DNA of 64,000 nt from an uncultured Victivallis sp. (lineage in GTDB: Bacteria; Verrucomicrobiota; Lentisphaeria; Victivallales; Victivallaceae). Below the pieces are notes generated by a model. It saw nothing but the letters and a program-made list of their open reading frames with translations. It made no database searches and was not told the DNA's origin. The translations under genes and the position numbers were made by a program. Position 1 is the stretch's first letter. Every line of letters begins with the position of its first letter. The stretch spans positions 1 to 64,000 of the forward strand of contig CALXOA010000066.1 of NCBI GenBank assembly GCA_944389895.1, in the 5' to 3' direction. Positions 44,917 to 55,313 of this stretch are shown here, piece after piece.

Positions 44917-47427
44917 ATGTTGAACAGAGAGACTGGGGTGCTTCTTGGATTTGCTGTTGCGCTCGGCGTTGGATTGACGCCCGCGACTGCAGCCGATTCG
45001 GCGTCCGAAGTAACCGGGCAGATTCGGGAGGCGATCAACCGCGCCGATCAGGGGATGCAGGAGATTGAGCGCAACGCGACGCTGCTGGTCGAGAAAGCGA
45101 ATCAATTGCTGATCGACGGCAAATACTTCGAGGCGAGAGATAAATATCTCGAAGCGATCAAGGCTTTTGAAAAATTCAATTCCGCCGTATTCAAGGCGAA
45201 GATAGAACAGTGTCGCCAGCAGATCAGTCGCTGCTACGCCTACAAGGCGGAGGAGGCGATCCTGCAGGCCGACCGTTATGCCCGGGCCCGCGATTTTGAA
45301 GAGGCGATCAAGGTCTGCAAGGAAGCGATCGAGTATTATCCCGAGGGCGCCTCAAAACTTCAGGCAAAGATTGCCGAGTATGAAAAGAATCAGGCGCGGT
45401 TGCTGACCCAGTCGGAGAGTTCAACCGAAAAGCTGTTGCCCAGCAAGAGTTCGCAGGACTATCAGATTCAGGTTCTGATGGAGCAGGGGATCCAGCTCGA
45501 ATCGGTTTCCGAATACGGCAAGGCGTTGCGGAAGTTTGAAGAGATCCTGTTGATAGATCCTTTCAATGCCGAGGCGTTGCACAACATTCGAGCGATTCAC
45601 AGGCGCGTTTCCAAGGCCGGCTTGAAGCGTTACGGTGACATGCATCGTCGGACTATGGCGGAGGTGGAATGGAAATACGCAATCCCGATTGTGCCGGAGG
45701 GGAACAGTTCTGCTGCGGTCAATATGATTGACAATCTGCCGAAAGTGAAAGTCGAACAGGAGCTCACTCCCTTCCAGAAGAAACTCAAGAGTATCATTTT
45801 GCCCCGTGTGGCGTTTGAAGATGTTTCCGTTACTGCCGCGGTGAACAACCTGCGAGAGCAGAGCCGTCGTCAGGATCCGGAACGGGTCGGGGTGAACATT
45901 CTGGTTTTGCCGAGTAATGTTGGTCAAAGGCTGGCGCAGGAAGCTGCCAATGATGCAATGGGAGGTATGGTGGATCCTAACCAGCAGTTCCCCGGTATGC
46001 AACCTCCGGGGGTGCAGGTGCCCGGGCAGCAGCGGTTTCCCCGTCAGCAGCCGGGAGCAGAGGGTACGGGAGAGGTGATTTCTCCCGATGACCAGCCGGT
46101 CTCGCTCTCCATCGAGAACAGTTCTCTGCTCGACATCATCGAGAAACTTTGTGACACCGCGAAGCTTGAGTATGTGATCGACGATCATGCTGTGATCATT
46201 GCTCCCAAGGGCGTTTCTCTGCAGAACATGGTGACCAAGTGGCTGCCGGTGGATGAGAGTCCCGTGGATGATCCGAATCGTCCCGGCGCGCTTCAGGAGT
46301 TCTTTGAGAAACAGGGAGTCTCCTTCCCGGTCGGAGCAAGAATTGGTTACAGCGCCACCATCAATACGCTGGTGGTTACCAATACCGCAGCCAATATCCG
46401 GAAGATTGAAGAAATCATTCATACTGTGCTGGATCGGCAGGAGCCGATGATCCAGATCATGGCGAAGTATATTGAAATTTCTCAGAATGACCTCAAGGAG
46501 CTGGCTTTCAACTATCAGCTCTCCGTGAATAACCAGGCGCAGAACGACTCTACTGATGTCTATTATACTGCTGACGGTGAATTACGCCGTTCCGTTGTGA
46601 TGAAGGAAAATTCCAATGAGTTGATGCGATATTATGTTGACGATGAGGGCAGTGCTTCGACAACTGCACGCGATCCGCTCTCTGACGGGACTTTCTCGCT
46701 GGCCTGGCAGAATGCCGACGGTACCCGGATCGTTGCGAGCATGTTCGCTTTGAATTATGCTGACAGCGCCGATGTGCTGGGGTCGCCGCGGGTGGTAACC
46801 ATTCCCGGGCAGGCAGCACGTGTGGAAATGGTTACCCAGCGTTATTATCCGTCAGACTGGAACGTTATCGACATCGATATGGACAGCGGCAGCGATGGCG
46901 ACAGCGACAGCGAAACGATTACCCGGTGGCGGGCGATCAGTGCCGATCCCCAGCCGAATCTTGAGAATCAGCAGGATACCGGTATCACTTTTGAAATCAC
47001 TCCGTACCTGGATGATCCTGAGCGTCGGTTGATTTCCGCACAGGTTGTATTGCCGATCAAAACCTTCTCCGGCTGGATGGAGTTTGATGCGCGTACGTAT
47101 GACAGTGACGGTGAGGTCGATGGTGAGTACTATAAGATGCCGATTTTCGACTTCCGCAAAATCGACACGAACATCAGCCTCTATGATGGAGAGACGATCG
47201 TTCTCGGCGGTGTGGCGTCGGATCAGGTGGAAACCGTTGATGACAAGATTCCGATTCTCGGAGATCTGCCGCTGATCGGGCGGTTCTTCCAGTCCAAGTA
47301 CACCAACTCCGAAAAACGTAACATTCTGGTGTTTCTGACCTGCCGGCTGGTCAAGCCGGATGGCTCAGCGTTCTATCCGGACGAGGATCGTTCGCGCGGG
47401 TTGCCGGAATTCAGCCGGAATCGCTAG
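44917..47427 (+). CDS. Large secretin, Amuc_1098-like (copy 2)
   Basis: 836 residues, same plan as the preceding gene: signal peptide, helical repeats at about 45-245 (YFEARDKYLEAIKAFEKF, ARARDFEEAIKVCKEAIEYY), N-type domains, a Pro/Gln/Gly-rich linker (QQFPGMQPPGVQVPGQQ) and the secretin domain with MIQIMAKYIEISQNDLKELAF, ADVLGSPRVVTIPGQ, LYDGETIVLGGVA and PILGDLPLIGRFFQSK near 785. An acidic Asp/Ser tract (MDSGSDGDSDSE) is unique to this copy. It is the last gene of the operon, ending at a perfect-stem terminator. Two full-length secretins in tandem may form mixed rings or serve different substrates (inference). Confidence 0.88.
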   Translation: MLNRETGVLLGFAVALGVGLTPATAADSASEVTGQIREAINRADQGMQEIERNATLLVEKANQLLIDGKYFEARDKYLEAIKAFEKFNSAVFKAKIEQCRQQISRCYAYKAEEAILQADRYARARDFEEAIKVCKEAIEYYPEGASKLQAKIAEYEKNQARLLTQSESSTEKLLPSKSSQDYQIQVLMEQGIQLESVSEYGKALRKFEEILLIDPFNAEALHNIRAIHRRVSKAGLKRYGDMHRRTMAEVEWKYAIPIVPEGNSSAAVNMIDNLPKVKVEQELTPFQKKLKSIILPRVAFEDVSVTAAVNNLREQSRRQDPERVGVNILVLPSNVGQRLAQEAANDAMGGMVDPNQQFPGMQPPGVQVPGQQRFPRQQPGAEGTGEVISPDDQPVSLSIENSSLLDIIEKLCDTAKLEYVIDDHAVIIAPKGVSLQNMVTKWLPVDESPVDDPNRPGALQEFFEKQGVSFPVGARIGYSATINTLVVTNTAANIRKIEEIIHTVLDRQEPMIQIMAKYIEISQNDLKELAFNYQLSVNNQAQNDSTDVYYTADGELRRSVVMKENSNELMRYYVDDEGSASTTARDPLSDGTFSLAWQNADGTRIVASMFALNYADSADVLGSPRVVTIPGQAARVEMVTQRYYPSDWNVIDIDMDSGSDGDSDSETITRWRAISADPQPNLENQQDTGITFEITPYLDDPERRLISAQVVLPIKTFSGWMEFDARTYDSDGEVDGEYYKMPIFDFRKIDTNISLYDGETIVLGGVASDQVETVDDKIPILGDLPLIGRFFQSKYTNSEKRNILVFLTCRLVKPDGSAFYPDEDRSRGLPEFSRNR

Positions 47428-47444
47428 AAATCGATTGTGCTTTC

Positions 47445-47477
47445 GGCCGGAAGTTTTTAGAAACTTCCGGCCTTTTT
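47445..47477 (+). terminator. Terminator of the pilus-like operon
   Basis: GGCCGGAAGTTT (47445-47456) pairs perfectly with AAACTTCCGGCC (47461-47472) around TTAG, followed by five T. Confidence 0.92.
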
Positions 47478-47500
47478 CTCATTTTCTTCATCCGGCTCGC

Positions 47501-47529
47501 TTGTAAAAACGACAGAAAGAGATTATGTT
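47501..47529 (+). promoter_or_regulatory. Putative promoter of rpsD
   Basis: TTGTAA (47501-47506), 17-bp spacer, TATGTT (47524-47529), overlapping TTATAAT just downstream. Confidence 0.55.
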
Positions 47530-47624
47530 ATAATTTTGTATTCCGTCGGATCCGGGCCCCAATTTCATTTAAGGCTTGACACCCGGTTCCGGTTGCAACA
47601 AACAGTGAAAGAAAGGGATTGGTT

Positions 47625-48227
47625 ATGCCAACCACAAGTCGAGCAAAGCACAAATTCTGCCGTCGGGTCGGCCAGTGCATCTGGGGGGATCCGAAGTGTC
47701 CGAGCGTCAAGCGTCCGTATGCGGCGGGGCCGCACGGCAAGGGACGCCGGGTGAAACTCTCCACTTATGGGGAACTCCTGCTGGAAAAGCAGAAGCTTAA
47801 GAATTACTACGCGATCAGCGAGAAGCAGCTCCAGATTGCCTACGCGAAGGCGAAAGCCGGTATCGGGCACACACACGAGAAGCTGTTCCGCAGCCTTGAG
47901 CAGCGGCTCGATGCGATGGTTTTCCGCGCCGGTTTTGCGCCGACCATCTTTGCCGCCAAGCAGTACGTGAACCATGGTCACATTCTTGTCGACGGCAAGC
48001 GGGTTGACCGTGCGAGCTGCCTGGTCAAGGAAGGGCAGACCATTTCAATCAATGCGGAGAAGTCTCCGGCAATTGCCGAGATGGCCAAGAAAGGCAATGC
48101 GACGATTCCGCCTTATATGGAAGTGGATCTCGAGAACCTCAAGGCTACGTTGACCCGTGCTCCCCAGATCGAGGAGATTCCGGTAAGCGTCAAGATCATG
48201 AGCGTGATCGAATACTACGCCCGTTAA
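47625..48227 (+). CDS. rpsD: Ribosomal protein S4
   Basis: 200-residue primary binding protein of the 30S subunit. The S4 N-terminal part (RVKLSTYGELLLEKQKLKNYY) and the S4 RNA-binding domain (RLDAMVFRAGFAPTIFAAKQYVNHGHILVDGKRVD) are intact. Three Cys in the first 25 residues recall the zinc-binding C+ version but one expected Cys is missing or shifted. ATG 47625 follows AGGGA; an upstream TTG is less likely. It stands alone between two terminators, away from the S13-S11-alpha operon in which rpsD often lies. Autoregulatory leader structure is not evident. Confidence 0.95.
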   Translation: MPTTSRAKHKFCRRVGQCIWGDPKCPSVKRPYAAGPHGKGRRVKLSTYGELLLEKQKLKNYYAISEKQLQIAYAKAKAGIGHTHEKLFRSLEQRLDAMVFRAGFAPTIFAAKQYVNHGHILVDGKRVDRASCLVKEGQTISINAEKSPAIAEMAKKGNATIPPYMEVDLENLKATLTRAPQIEEIPVSVKIMSVIEYYAR

Positions 48228-48250
48228 GGTCTCTTTGCAGATCTTTTTCA

Positions 48251-48283
48251 AAAAAACCGGTCGGATATTCCGACCGGTTTTTT
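48251..48283. terminator. Bidirectional terminator after rpsD
   Basis: ACCGGTCGG pairs with CCGACCGGT around ATATT, with AAAAAA before and TTTTTT after, so it can end rpsD (plus) and the GH38 gene (minus). Confidence 0.92.
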
Positions 48284-48313
48284 ATTGGATCTTTGCTGAC
48301 CGGGGCATTCGTT

Positions 48314-50467
48314 TCAGTTGCGTCGTTTCATCCCGCGGGTGGTTTCACTGTAAAATACCGGTCGGCTTTGGCGGATAACCTCTGCGGCAATCGGAGTGGT
48401 TTCTCCGGGTAACAGGGGCAGCAGGGTGATTTCGTATTCATGTTCCCCGAGATCTGTTACCGGGAAGTTGTGTTCTGCCGGGAGCTGATACGGGTCGTGA
48501 TGGGCGTAACAGGGGGTACGAAGCAGTGTCAGTCGCAATGTGCCGTCTGGTTGGACGTCGGCTGAGAAAAGATCGCGGCTTACGATGGCGAGTGCAGCAG
48601 CTTCCCCCTTCAGCAGCACGGTATTGAATACCGGATACTCCTCCCCGTTGAGTCGGCGAGGTACCGTTCCTCCGGGGCAGCCATCTTCCCGGGCGGTTAC
48701 CGGAAACGCCGGTTTGATCAGGAGTTTGACCAGATGGTGCGGTTCCCTGACATTCAGGCGAAGCCGGAGTGTGACTCCCCGTGCCTGTCCGGAAATGGTG
48801 GTGGTCCAGCGCAGCGTGTTGTCGTCGGCACGTTGATCGGTAAAGCGGGCGGCAAACAACGCCCCCTCTTCCCATGGATGCCAGATTCCATCTCCGCGAA
48901 AGAGAGTCGATTCCGAAGTCTCATAGCTGTTGAGACCATGGGACCATGTATCGCTTTTTTCCTCTGCGATGATTGCCTGAAGAGGGGTCTCGAGATATTC
49001 GACCCCGTCGCGGCGAAGTGCGGAGACTCCCTTTTCCGTGCATTCCACCTCAAGATATCGGTTGGCAAGCCTGGGGCCGTCAACGATCACGTCACCGGTA
49101 CATTCAGCGGCAGCAGTTTCGACGACCCGGAGAATCCGGCGTCCCCCGGCCGGGATCTCCAGTCTGATTGCGAGGCGCAGTATCATCTCTCCGGCTGCTT
49201 CCGAATGAAGTTGCTGGTATGGAATTTGTCTTCCCTGCTCATCAAGCAGAACAAAAGATTTGACGGCTGCGTCAGGGATCCAGCGGTACCCCAGCCAGGG
49301 TTCAAATTCAACGAGTCCCTCGAATCCGGCTTCCGCCGTGTTATCGAAGATCAGTCGCTGACAGGGATCGGGCTGCAGTGCTGCATTGAGGCGGCGGGTA
49401 CCCGTGACGATGATGTTCCGGGCATTCGAACGGGCAGCTCCGAGATCCTCATAGATCTCCTCGTAGGCGGACCGGATCGAACTGCCGGGGAGAATGTCGT
49501 GGAACGCGGCAAAAAGGACCTTTTTCCATGCATCCCGGAGCAGATTTTCCGTATCGGAAGGAACGGCATCCATGTGGCGGCAACTGAAGTGCTCCGCCTG
49601 GCAGAGCATTTCCTCGGTACGGCGCAGTTCGCGCTTGATCCGGCTGACGGCTGAATAGCAGCCGATTGCGTGGTGCTGCAGTTCCCCGCGAAATCGGGGC
49701 AGCACTGCGCCGGATTTCCGCACTGCTTCAAAGAAGGCGTCAGGGTGACTGAAGCGGAGTTCCACATCCTTTGCGTAGTTGAGATGACGGCGGAGAAATT
49801 CGATTTCCCCGTGAACCGGACCGCCCCCATGATCCCCCAGACCGACGAAAAACATTGCATGCCCGAGGGCGGGATTGGATTCGGCGACCACGCGTGCAAG
49901 ATTTTCTTCCAGAGAGTTGATATTGGTGCAATAAGTTCCCAGCGGAATGCGCCCGACCGTGACGGTGGCGCCGTGCTGCGATTCCCATTCAAAAACTTCG
50001 CCCGGGAGCTCCATTTCGTGGCTCGCGGGGCGCATCATGATATAGTTTTCAAGACCGGTGGCCCGCTGGAAGTCCGGCAGATTGGCTCCGTGGCCGAAAC
50101 TGTCGACGTTGTAACCGGTTTTTACTTCGACCCCGAATTTTTCTCGGAAATAACGCTTGCTGTACTCCCCCTGGCGCAGGTAATTTTCCGGCGAAGCGAG
50201 GTTGCAGTCAGGCTGGATGTACCAGCCCCCGACGATGTGCCAGCGGCCGGCGGAGATGTGCTTCCGGATTCGGTCGAAGAGGGCCGGATCGAGAGATTCC
50301 ACCGTTTCATAGAACCATGCTTCTCCGCGGGTCAGATGAATTTCCGGATAGAGGTCGAGGAGATCACACGCTGTTCTGGCGGTATTCAGTACTTCGTCAA
50401 TACCTTGTTCACGTTTCCACAACCAGACCGGATCCAGATGAGAATTCAGGATAATATGAATGACCAT
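48314..50467 (-). CDS. GH38 family alpha-mannosidase
   Basis: 717 residues, cytosolic (no signal peptide). The zinc- and substrate-binding start HLDPVWLW (His10, Asp12) and NVDSFGHGANLPDF, with the nucleophile Asp near residue 121, mark GH38; FFVGLGDHGGGP and AFHDILPGSSIRSAYEE (third zinc His) complete the active site. The C-terminal half is the family's beta-sandwich. It would release mannose from short oligosaccharides after import. It is shorter than lysosomal-type enzymes (about 1000 residues), as some bacterial members are. Start ATG 50467 has AGGA upstream, and the catalytic strand begins at once. It follows the fucI terminator, so it is probably transcribed alone. Confidence 0.92.
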   Translation of the reverse strand: MVIHIILNSHLDPVWLWKREQGIDEVLNTARTACDLLDLYPEIHLTRGEAWFYETVESLDPALFDRIRKHISAGRWHIVGGWYIQPDCNLASPENYLRQGEYSKRYFREKFGVEVKTGYNVDSFGHGANLPDFQRATGLENYIMMRPASHEMELPGEVFEWESQHGATVTVGRIPLGTYCTNINSLEENLARVVAESNPALGHAMFFVGLGDHGGGPVHGEIEFLRRHLNYAKDVELRFSHPDAFFEAVRKSGAVLPRFRGELQHHAIGCYSAVSRIKRELRRTEEMLCQAEHFSCRHMDAVPSDTENLLRDAWKKVLFAAFHDILPGSSIRSAYEEIYEDLGAARSNARNIIVTGTRRLNAALQPDPCQRLIFDNTAEAGFEGLVEFEPWLGYRWIPDAAVKSFVLLDEQGRQIPYQQLHSEAAGEMILRLAIRLEIPAGGRRILRVVETAAAECTGDVIVDGPRLANRYLEVECTEKGVSALRRDGVEYLETPLQAIIAEEKSDTWSHGLNSYETSESTLFRGDGIWHPWEEGALFAARFTDQRADDNTLRWTTTISGQARGVTLRLRLNVREPHHLVKLLIKPAFPVTAREDGCPGGTVPRRLNGEEYPVFNTVLLKGEAAALAIVSRDLFSADVQPDGTLRLTLLRTPCYAHHDPYQLPAEHNFPVTDLGEHEYEITLLPLLPGETTPIAAEVIRQSRPVFYSETTRGMKRRN

Positions 50468-50599
50468 GTTTCTTCCTCGACACGTGATTTGATTGCTGTT
50501 TGGGTGAATATAATCTGTAACCGGGAAGAAGCAAGGTGTGGACTGGAAAAACTTGTAATTTTCCTGTTCCCTGCCGGAGAAAAGCTGCGGCGGTGAAAA

Positions 50600-50632
50600 T
50601 AAAAAAGCACCGGCTTTGTTACAAGCCGGTGC
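50600..50632 (-). terminator. Terminator of fucI
   Basis: On the minus strand GCACCGGCTT pairs with AAGCCGGTGC (50607-50632) around a 6-base loop, followed by a T-run (A at 50600-50606 on the plus strand). Confidence 0.9.
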
Positions 50633-50651
50633 GCTCCGAGATGGAGTGACG

Positions 50652-52454
50652 TCAGCGGTAGAGTGGTCCGAAGTTGGCACAGGCGCGGTAGTCGGCCCCT
50701 TCCGGATCCATGCCGAAGGCAGCCCAGGCGTTCGGCCGGAAAATCCGATCCGCAGAGACATTGTGCATACAGACCGGGATGCGCAGCATCGAAGCGAAAG
50801 TGATCAGGTCGGCTCCGATGTGACCATAATTGAACGCGCCGTGATTGGCGCCCCAGTTGGCCATCACGCTGTAGACGTCTTTGAATGCGCCGCTGCCGGT
50901 CAGATTCGGTACGAACCAGGTGGTCGGCCAGCCCGGATCAGTCCGCTTGTCGATGATATCGTGGATTTCGCGCGGAGGCTCATAAGTGTAGCCTTCGGCA
51001 ATCTGGAGAACCGGACCGAGCCCCTTCACCAGATTGACGCGACTCACCGTAATCGGCATGCCGCCGCGGGTCAGGAAACGGCTTGAGAAACCGCCGCCGC
51101 GGAAATAACCGAGGTTGGCGGGGACCCAGCTGGTTGCATCGAGACAGCTTTTCGCTTCGTCGGCAGTGATTTCCCAGAAAGGTTTCATCACCGGTTTCCC
51201 GTCACGGGTCTGGCGCCCGGTGGCATCCATCGTCGTTGCACCTGAATTGATCAGGTGGATCATGCCGGGCACTTCAAGGTCGAATCCGGTCGCTTTCTTG
51301 ACGGCGGCCGGGCTCCAGTAGGTTCGAACGTCGCTGAAACCGGAGGCGCTGCCGGAAAGCAGATGGCCGAAGAGCATTGCCAGACCGTTGAGCGCATCAT
51401 TTTCCGTCGCCAGAACGAAAGCTTCGCGGATTCCATTCCAGTCGAAGGAGGAGTTGAGCACGGTCTCCATGAAGTCGCCGTTCGGCATATGGTCCGTCCA
51501 CTGCCGCTGTCCCTGGAAGCCGCCGGCGATCGCATTGTGACCGAGTGCTTCCTCGCCGAAGCCGAGTTCGGCCAGTTTCGGATTGCCGATCATCAGGTCA
51601 CGGCCGATGATGACCATCTTCGCGACATACTCCCAGATCTTCCGCTGTTCGGCCGCGCTCTTGCCGTTCGCACCGTTGTAGATATCTTCGTACTGCCTGC
51701 AGTGTTCACCGATCCAGGCCATGGCCCGCGTATACTCTTCGGGGTCGAAGATGTTCTCGTTGACACGGCGGATGAACTCGCTCATGTCAACCGAGACGCA
51801 GCGCATGTTGAAATAATCTTCAAAAAACTCCGGATCGACGATCGAACCGGCAATTCCCATTGCCACAGAGCCCATCGACAGATAGGATTTCCCCCGCAGC
51901 GTTGCCGCCGCGATGCCGGCGCGGGCAAACCGGAGGATCTTCTCGCGCACGTCGTCCGGAATGGTGGTGTCGTCGGCATTCTGGACATCATGCCCGTAGA
52001 TGCCGAAAGCAGGCAGCCCCTTCTGCGCATGAGCGGCCAGCACCGCGGCGAGATAGACCGCGCCGGGACGCTCGGTACCGTTGAAGCCCCAGACTGCCTT
52101 CTGGGTGAGCGGATCCATATCCATCGTTTCCGAGCCGTAGCACCAGCAGGGGGTTACGGTCAGAGTGACCATCACATTGGCCTTCTTGAATTTCTCAGCG
52201 CACATCGCCGCTTCGGCTGCACCGCCGATGGTCTGGTCGGCGATTACGCATTCGACCGGCAGCCCGTTGGGGTGGCGCAGATTGGTGGTGATCAGTTCGG
52301 CGGCGGCTTTCGCCATGTTCATCGTCTGGACTTCAAGGGATTCACGGATGCCGCGACGGCGGCCGTCGATCGTCGGCCGGATGCCGATCCGGGGCATTTC
52401 TCCATGCAGACGGTTGATCGGAGCATTCATCTGAAAAGCGTTGTTGTTTGCCAT
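50652..52454 (-). CDS. fucI: L-fucose isomerase
   Basis: 600-residue Mn-dependent ketol isomerase turning L-fucose into L-fuculose (also D-arabinose). The three metal ligands are in ATENDALNG (Glu), SDVRTYW (Asp) and [13 protein letters not shown] (His); [18 protein letters not shown] is the start block. ATG 52454 is preferred because AGGAGAG touches an ATG at 52460 but is well spaced for 52454. No fuculokinase or fuculose-phosphate aldolase is nearby; the rhamnulokinase at 2-3.7 kb might act downstream, which is speculative. Flanked by its own terminator and a long empty leader region. Confidence 0.95.
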   Translation of the reverse strand: MANNNAFQMNAPINRLHGEMPRIGIRPTIDGRRRGIRESLEVQTMNMAKAAAELITTNLRHPNGLPVECVIADQTIGGAAEAAMCAEKFKKANVMVTLTVTPCWCYGSETMDMDPLTQKAVWGFNGTERPGAVYLAAVLAAHAQKGLPAFGIYGHDVQNADDTTIPDDVREKILRFARAGIAAATLRGKSYLSMGSVAMGIAGSIVDPEFFEDYFNMRCVSVDMSEFIRRVNENIFDPEEYTRAMAWIGEHCRQYEDIYNGANGKSAAEQRKIWEYVAKMVIIGRDLMIGNPKLAELGFGEEALGHNAIAGGFQGQRQWTDHMPNGDFMETVLNSSFDWNGIREAFVLATENDALNGLAMLFGHLLSGSASGFSDVRTYWSPAAVKKATGFDLEVPGMIHLINSGATTMDATGRQTRDGKPVMKPFWEITADEAKSCLDATSWVPANLGYFRGGGFSSRFLTRGGMPITVSRVNLVKGLGPVLQIAEGYTYEPPREIHDIIDKRTDPGWPTTWFVPNLTGSGAFKDVYSVMANWGANHGAFNYGHIGADLITFASMLRIPVCMHNVSADRIFRPNAWAAFGMDPEGADYRACANFGPLYR

Positions 52455-53135
52455 TTCCATCTCTCCTTGATGATCGAAAGGTTGCGGTTGTTTTAACATT
52501 AGACCCGACCTCCGGGAAATGCAACCCGAAATTCAGGATGCAATGCGTTTTTTTTGCAAAAAAGTTGTTTCTGAATCGATCCAGTTAAGGTAAAAAATTT
52601 TCGCTATTATAACTTAATATGTTTAAAGAAAACAATTTACGTTAATTTGACGGTAATTCTGTCGTTCCGAACGGAAAAACGACAAATCCGGTACGGGGTT
52701 TGTTGTCACTTCCTCTTCCGGAACGGTTGCGGAGAGTTATTTTCTCTCCTTTCCCCCGCTGGTCCCGGAATGGTGGAATTTTCCCTGCCGGGAGGTCTCC
52801 CCGAACCATGCGGAACGAGGCAGGAGGCGGGACCGCTTCCATTTCTCGAGAGTCTGTTCATAGAGCATGTGACGGAGACAGGCGGGAGCTTCCGATATAC
52901 CACGTCACAGATTTTCATGATCCCTTTTCCGGAATGGAATCACTCTTCCTGGTTGATCCGATCCGGTTGGGTGAGGCGGGCATGGTGCGCGGTGGTTCAT
53001 CCGGTCTCCCGGGGAGGGTGGGAGTGATTCAGGAGTATCGACAGCCAATACCCTCTCCAAGCCATGCAGATGCGAAAAAAAGAGGATCCGGAGCAGATTC
53101 CGGATCCTCCTGCTGCAGGAATGCGACAAGCCGTG
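52455..53135. other. 681-bp gap without a supported gene
   Basis: The left 180 bases are AT-rich and should carry the fucI promoter (minus strand TTGCAT, 17 bp, TAATGT is a weak candidate ending near 52495). A small hairpin (GTCGTT/AACGAC, 52661-52683) follows. From 52690 to 53070 base composition is like coding DNA, but no frame has a ribosome site, a recognisable product or consistent codon use. It ends in the gdhA terminator. It may be a decayed gene or an unknown RNA. Confidence 0.4.
53075..53109 (-). terminator. Terminator of gdhA
   Basis: GAGGATCCGGA and TCCGGATCCTC form a perfect 11-bp stem around a 6-base loop; on the minus strand it is followed by seven T (A at 53075-53081). Confidence 0.92.
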
Positions 53136-54479
<1,344 letters not shown>

Positions 54480-54539
54480 GTCAATACCCTCTGTTGTGTT
54501 TGAAGAAAATGCCGAAGCAATTGTTTATTTAAAGATAAT

Positions 54540-54557
54540 AAGCATGTTGGATGCCAA
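54540..54557 (-). promoter_or_regulatory. Sigma-54-like -24/-12 promoter of gdhA
   Basis: On the minus strand TTGGCATCCAACATGCTT: GG and GC are separated by exactly ten bases, as in TGGCACG-N4-TTGCA, with TGGCA and TGC matching. The predicted start is near 54530, a 51-base leader. I see no better sigma-70 promoter in the region. The match is partial at the -12 side (ATGCT). Confidence 0.5.
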
Positions 54558-54623
54558 ATAATTCAACTCGTTGTGGTTAAATGGATTTCCCGTTTTGGGG
54601 GAGGGGCGGAGTCTCCTTTTTTT

Positions 54624-54740
54624 GTTACGAAAATGTTATTTGATTTCAAATATATTACATTTTTGTAATTTTTCAATTGTTTTCTCGATAAAAATTGGTT
54701 CTCTGGCTCTTTTAAGGATTGTTTATTACAATTTTGTCAT
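54624..54740. promoter_or_regulatory. Three related palindromes, possible enhancer sites for gdhA
   Basis: ATTACA-TTTT-TGTAAT is perfect at 54654-54669; ATTACA-ATTT-TGTCAT (54725-54740) has one mismatch; GTTACG-AAAA-TGTTAT (54624-54639) is a weaker third. Centres are about 101, 131 and 202 bases upstream of the predicted gdhA start. The sequence is not the NtrC consensus (TGCACC-N-GGTGCA), so another activator is implied if they are enhancers. Confidence 0.5.
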
Positions 54741-54746
54741 TTTCTG

Positions 54747-54771
54747 AAAAAAAGAACCCGACGGTATCGGG
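54747..54771 (-). terminator. Terminator of the HPr-like gene
   Basis: On the minus strand CCCGA and TCGGG around TACCG, with an outer G-T pair, then TTCTTTTTTT. The stem is short. Confidence 0.55.
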
Positions 54772-54831
54772 CTTGAAATGCGGGATCACTCAGATGGTTT
54801 TCCAGCTGAACAGGGCAATGGAAACCACTGC

Positions 54832-55113
54832 TTAACGGGGCGGGAAATCAAATTCATATTCGAAGAGGTCGCCGATTCGTGCGATCGCTTTTTCCTCGTC
54901 CGGCCCTGTGACTCGCAGAATGGCCTTGGAACCGACGGTCAGACCGAGAGAGATCAACGTGAGAATGCTGTTGAGTTCAGTTTCCTGCCCGTCACTGGTT
55001 TCTATGACGAAAGTGTGGTAGGGGAATTCCTTGTTGATCGTATTCAGGATGACACTCGACGGACGGCAGTGGATTCCCGCCTTGTTTCTCACTGTGACAA
55101 TACGTTCTTTCAT
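54832..55113 (-). CDS. HPr-family phosphocarrier protein
   Basis: 93 residues. VRNKAGIHCRPSSVILN carries the phosphorylatable His15 (usual context GIHARPA; here Cys follows His). ELNSILTLISLGLTVGS matches the regulatory helix with a Ser at position 49 (Ser46 of classical HPr). GPDEEKAIARIGDLFE is the C-terminal helix. The acidic C-terminal tail EYEFDFPPR is extra. It could pass phosphate to the EIIA-CBS protein at 24.5 kb or take part in HPr kinase signalling; EI and HPr kinase are not in the window. The start at 55113 gives the normal N-terminus, although the frame is open for another 110 codons upstream. GGGGGTG lies just before it. Confidence 0.85.
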   Translation of the reverse strand: MKERIVTVRNKAGIHCRPSSVILNTINKEFPYHTFVIETSDGQETELNSILTLISLGLTVGSKAILRVTGPDEEKAIARIGDLFEYEFDFPPR

Positions 55114-55313
55114 CGGCACCCCCAGTTTGGACCCAGCTCTGAAAACGAGGCATTCCGCAGTTGCATGAATACCGGCGCCGCAGTCGGCGGCACCCAAAAA
55201 TATCACCGTTTCCCCGGGAAAGCAACCCTGTGCAACCCGGTTTTGAGAAAATATCATCAAATTTTCGGGGATCGGGAGAGCAGCGGGACCGACTTCGATG
55301 ATTCCCGAGTTTT

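Larger units (their letters stand above)
54480..54831. other. Control region upstream of gdhA
   Basis: 352 bases, no gene. From gdhA outward it holds the -24/-12 element (54542-54557), three related palindromes (54624-54740) and the terminator of the HPr-like gene (54747-54771). Confidence 0.55.
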
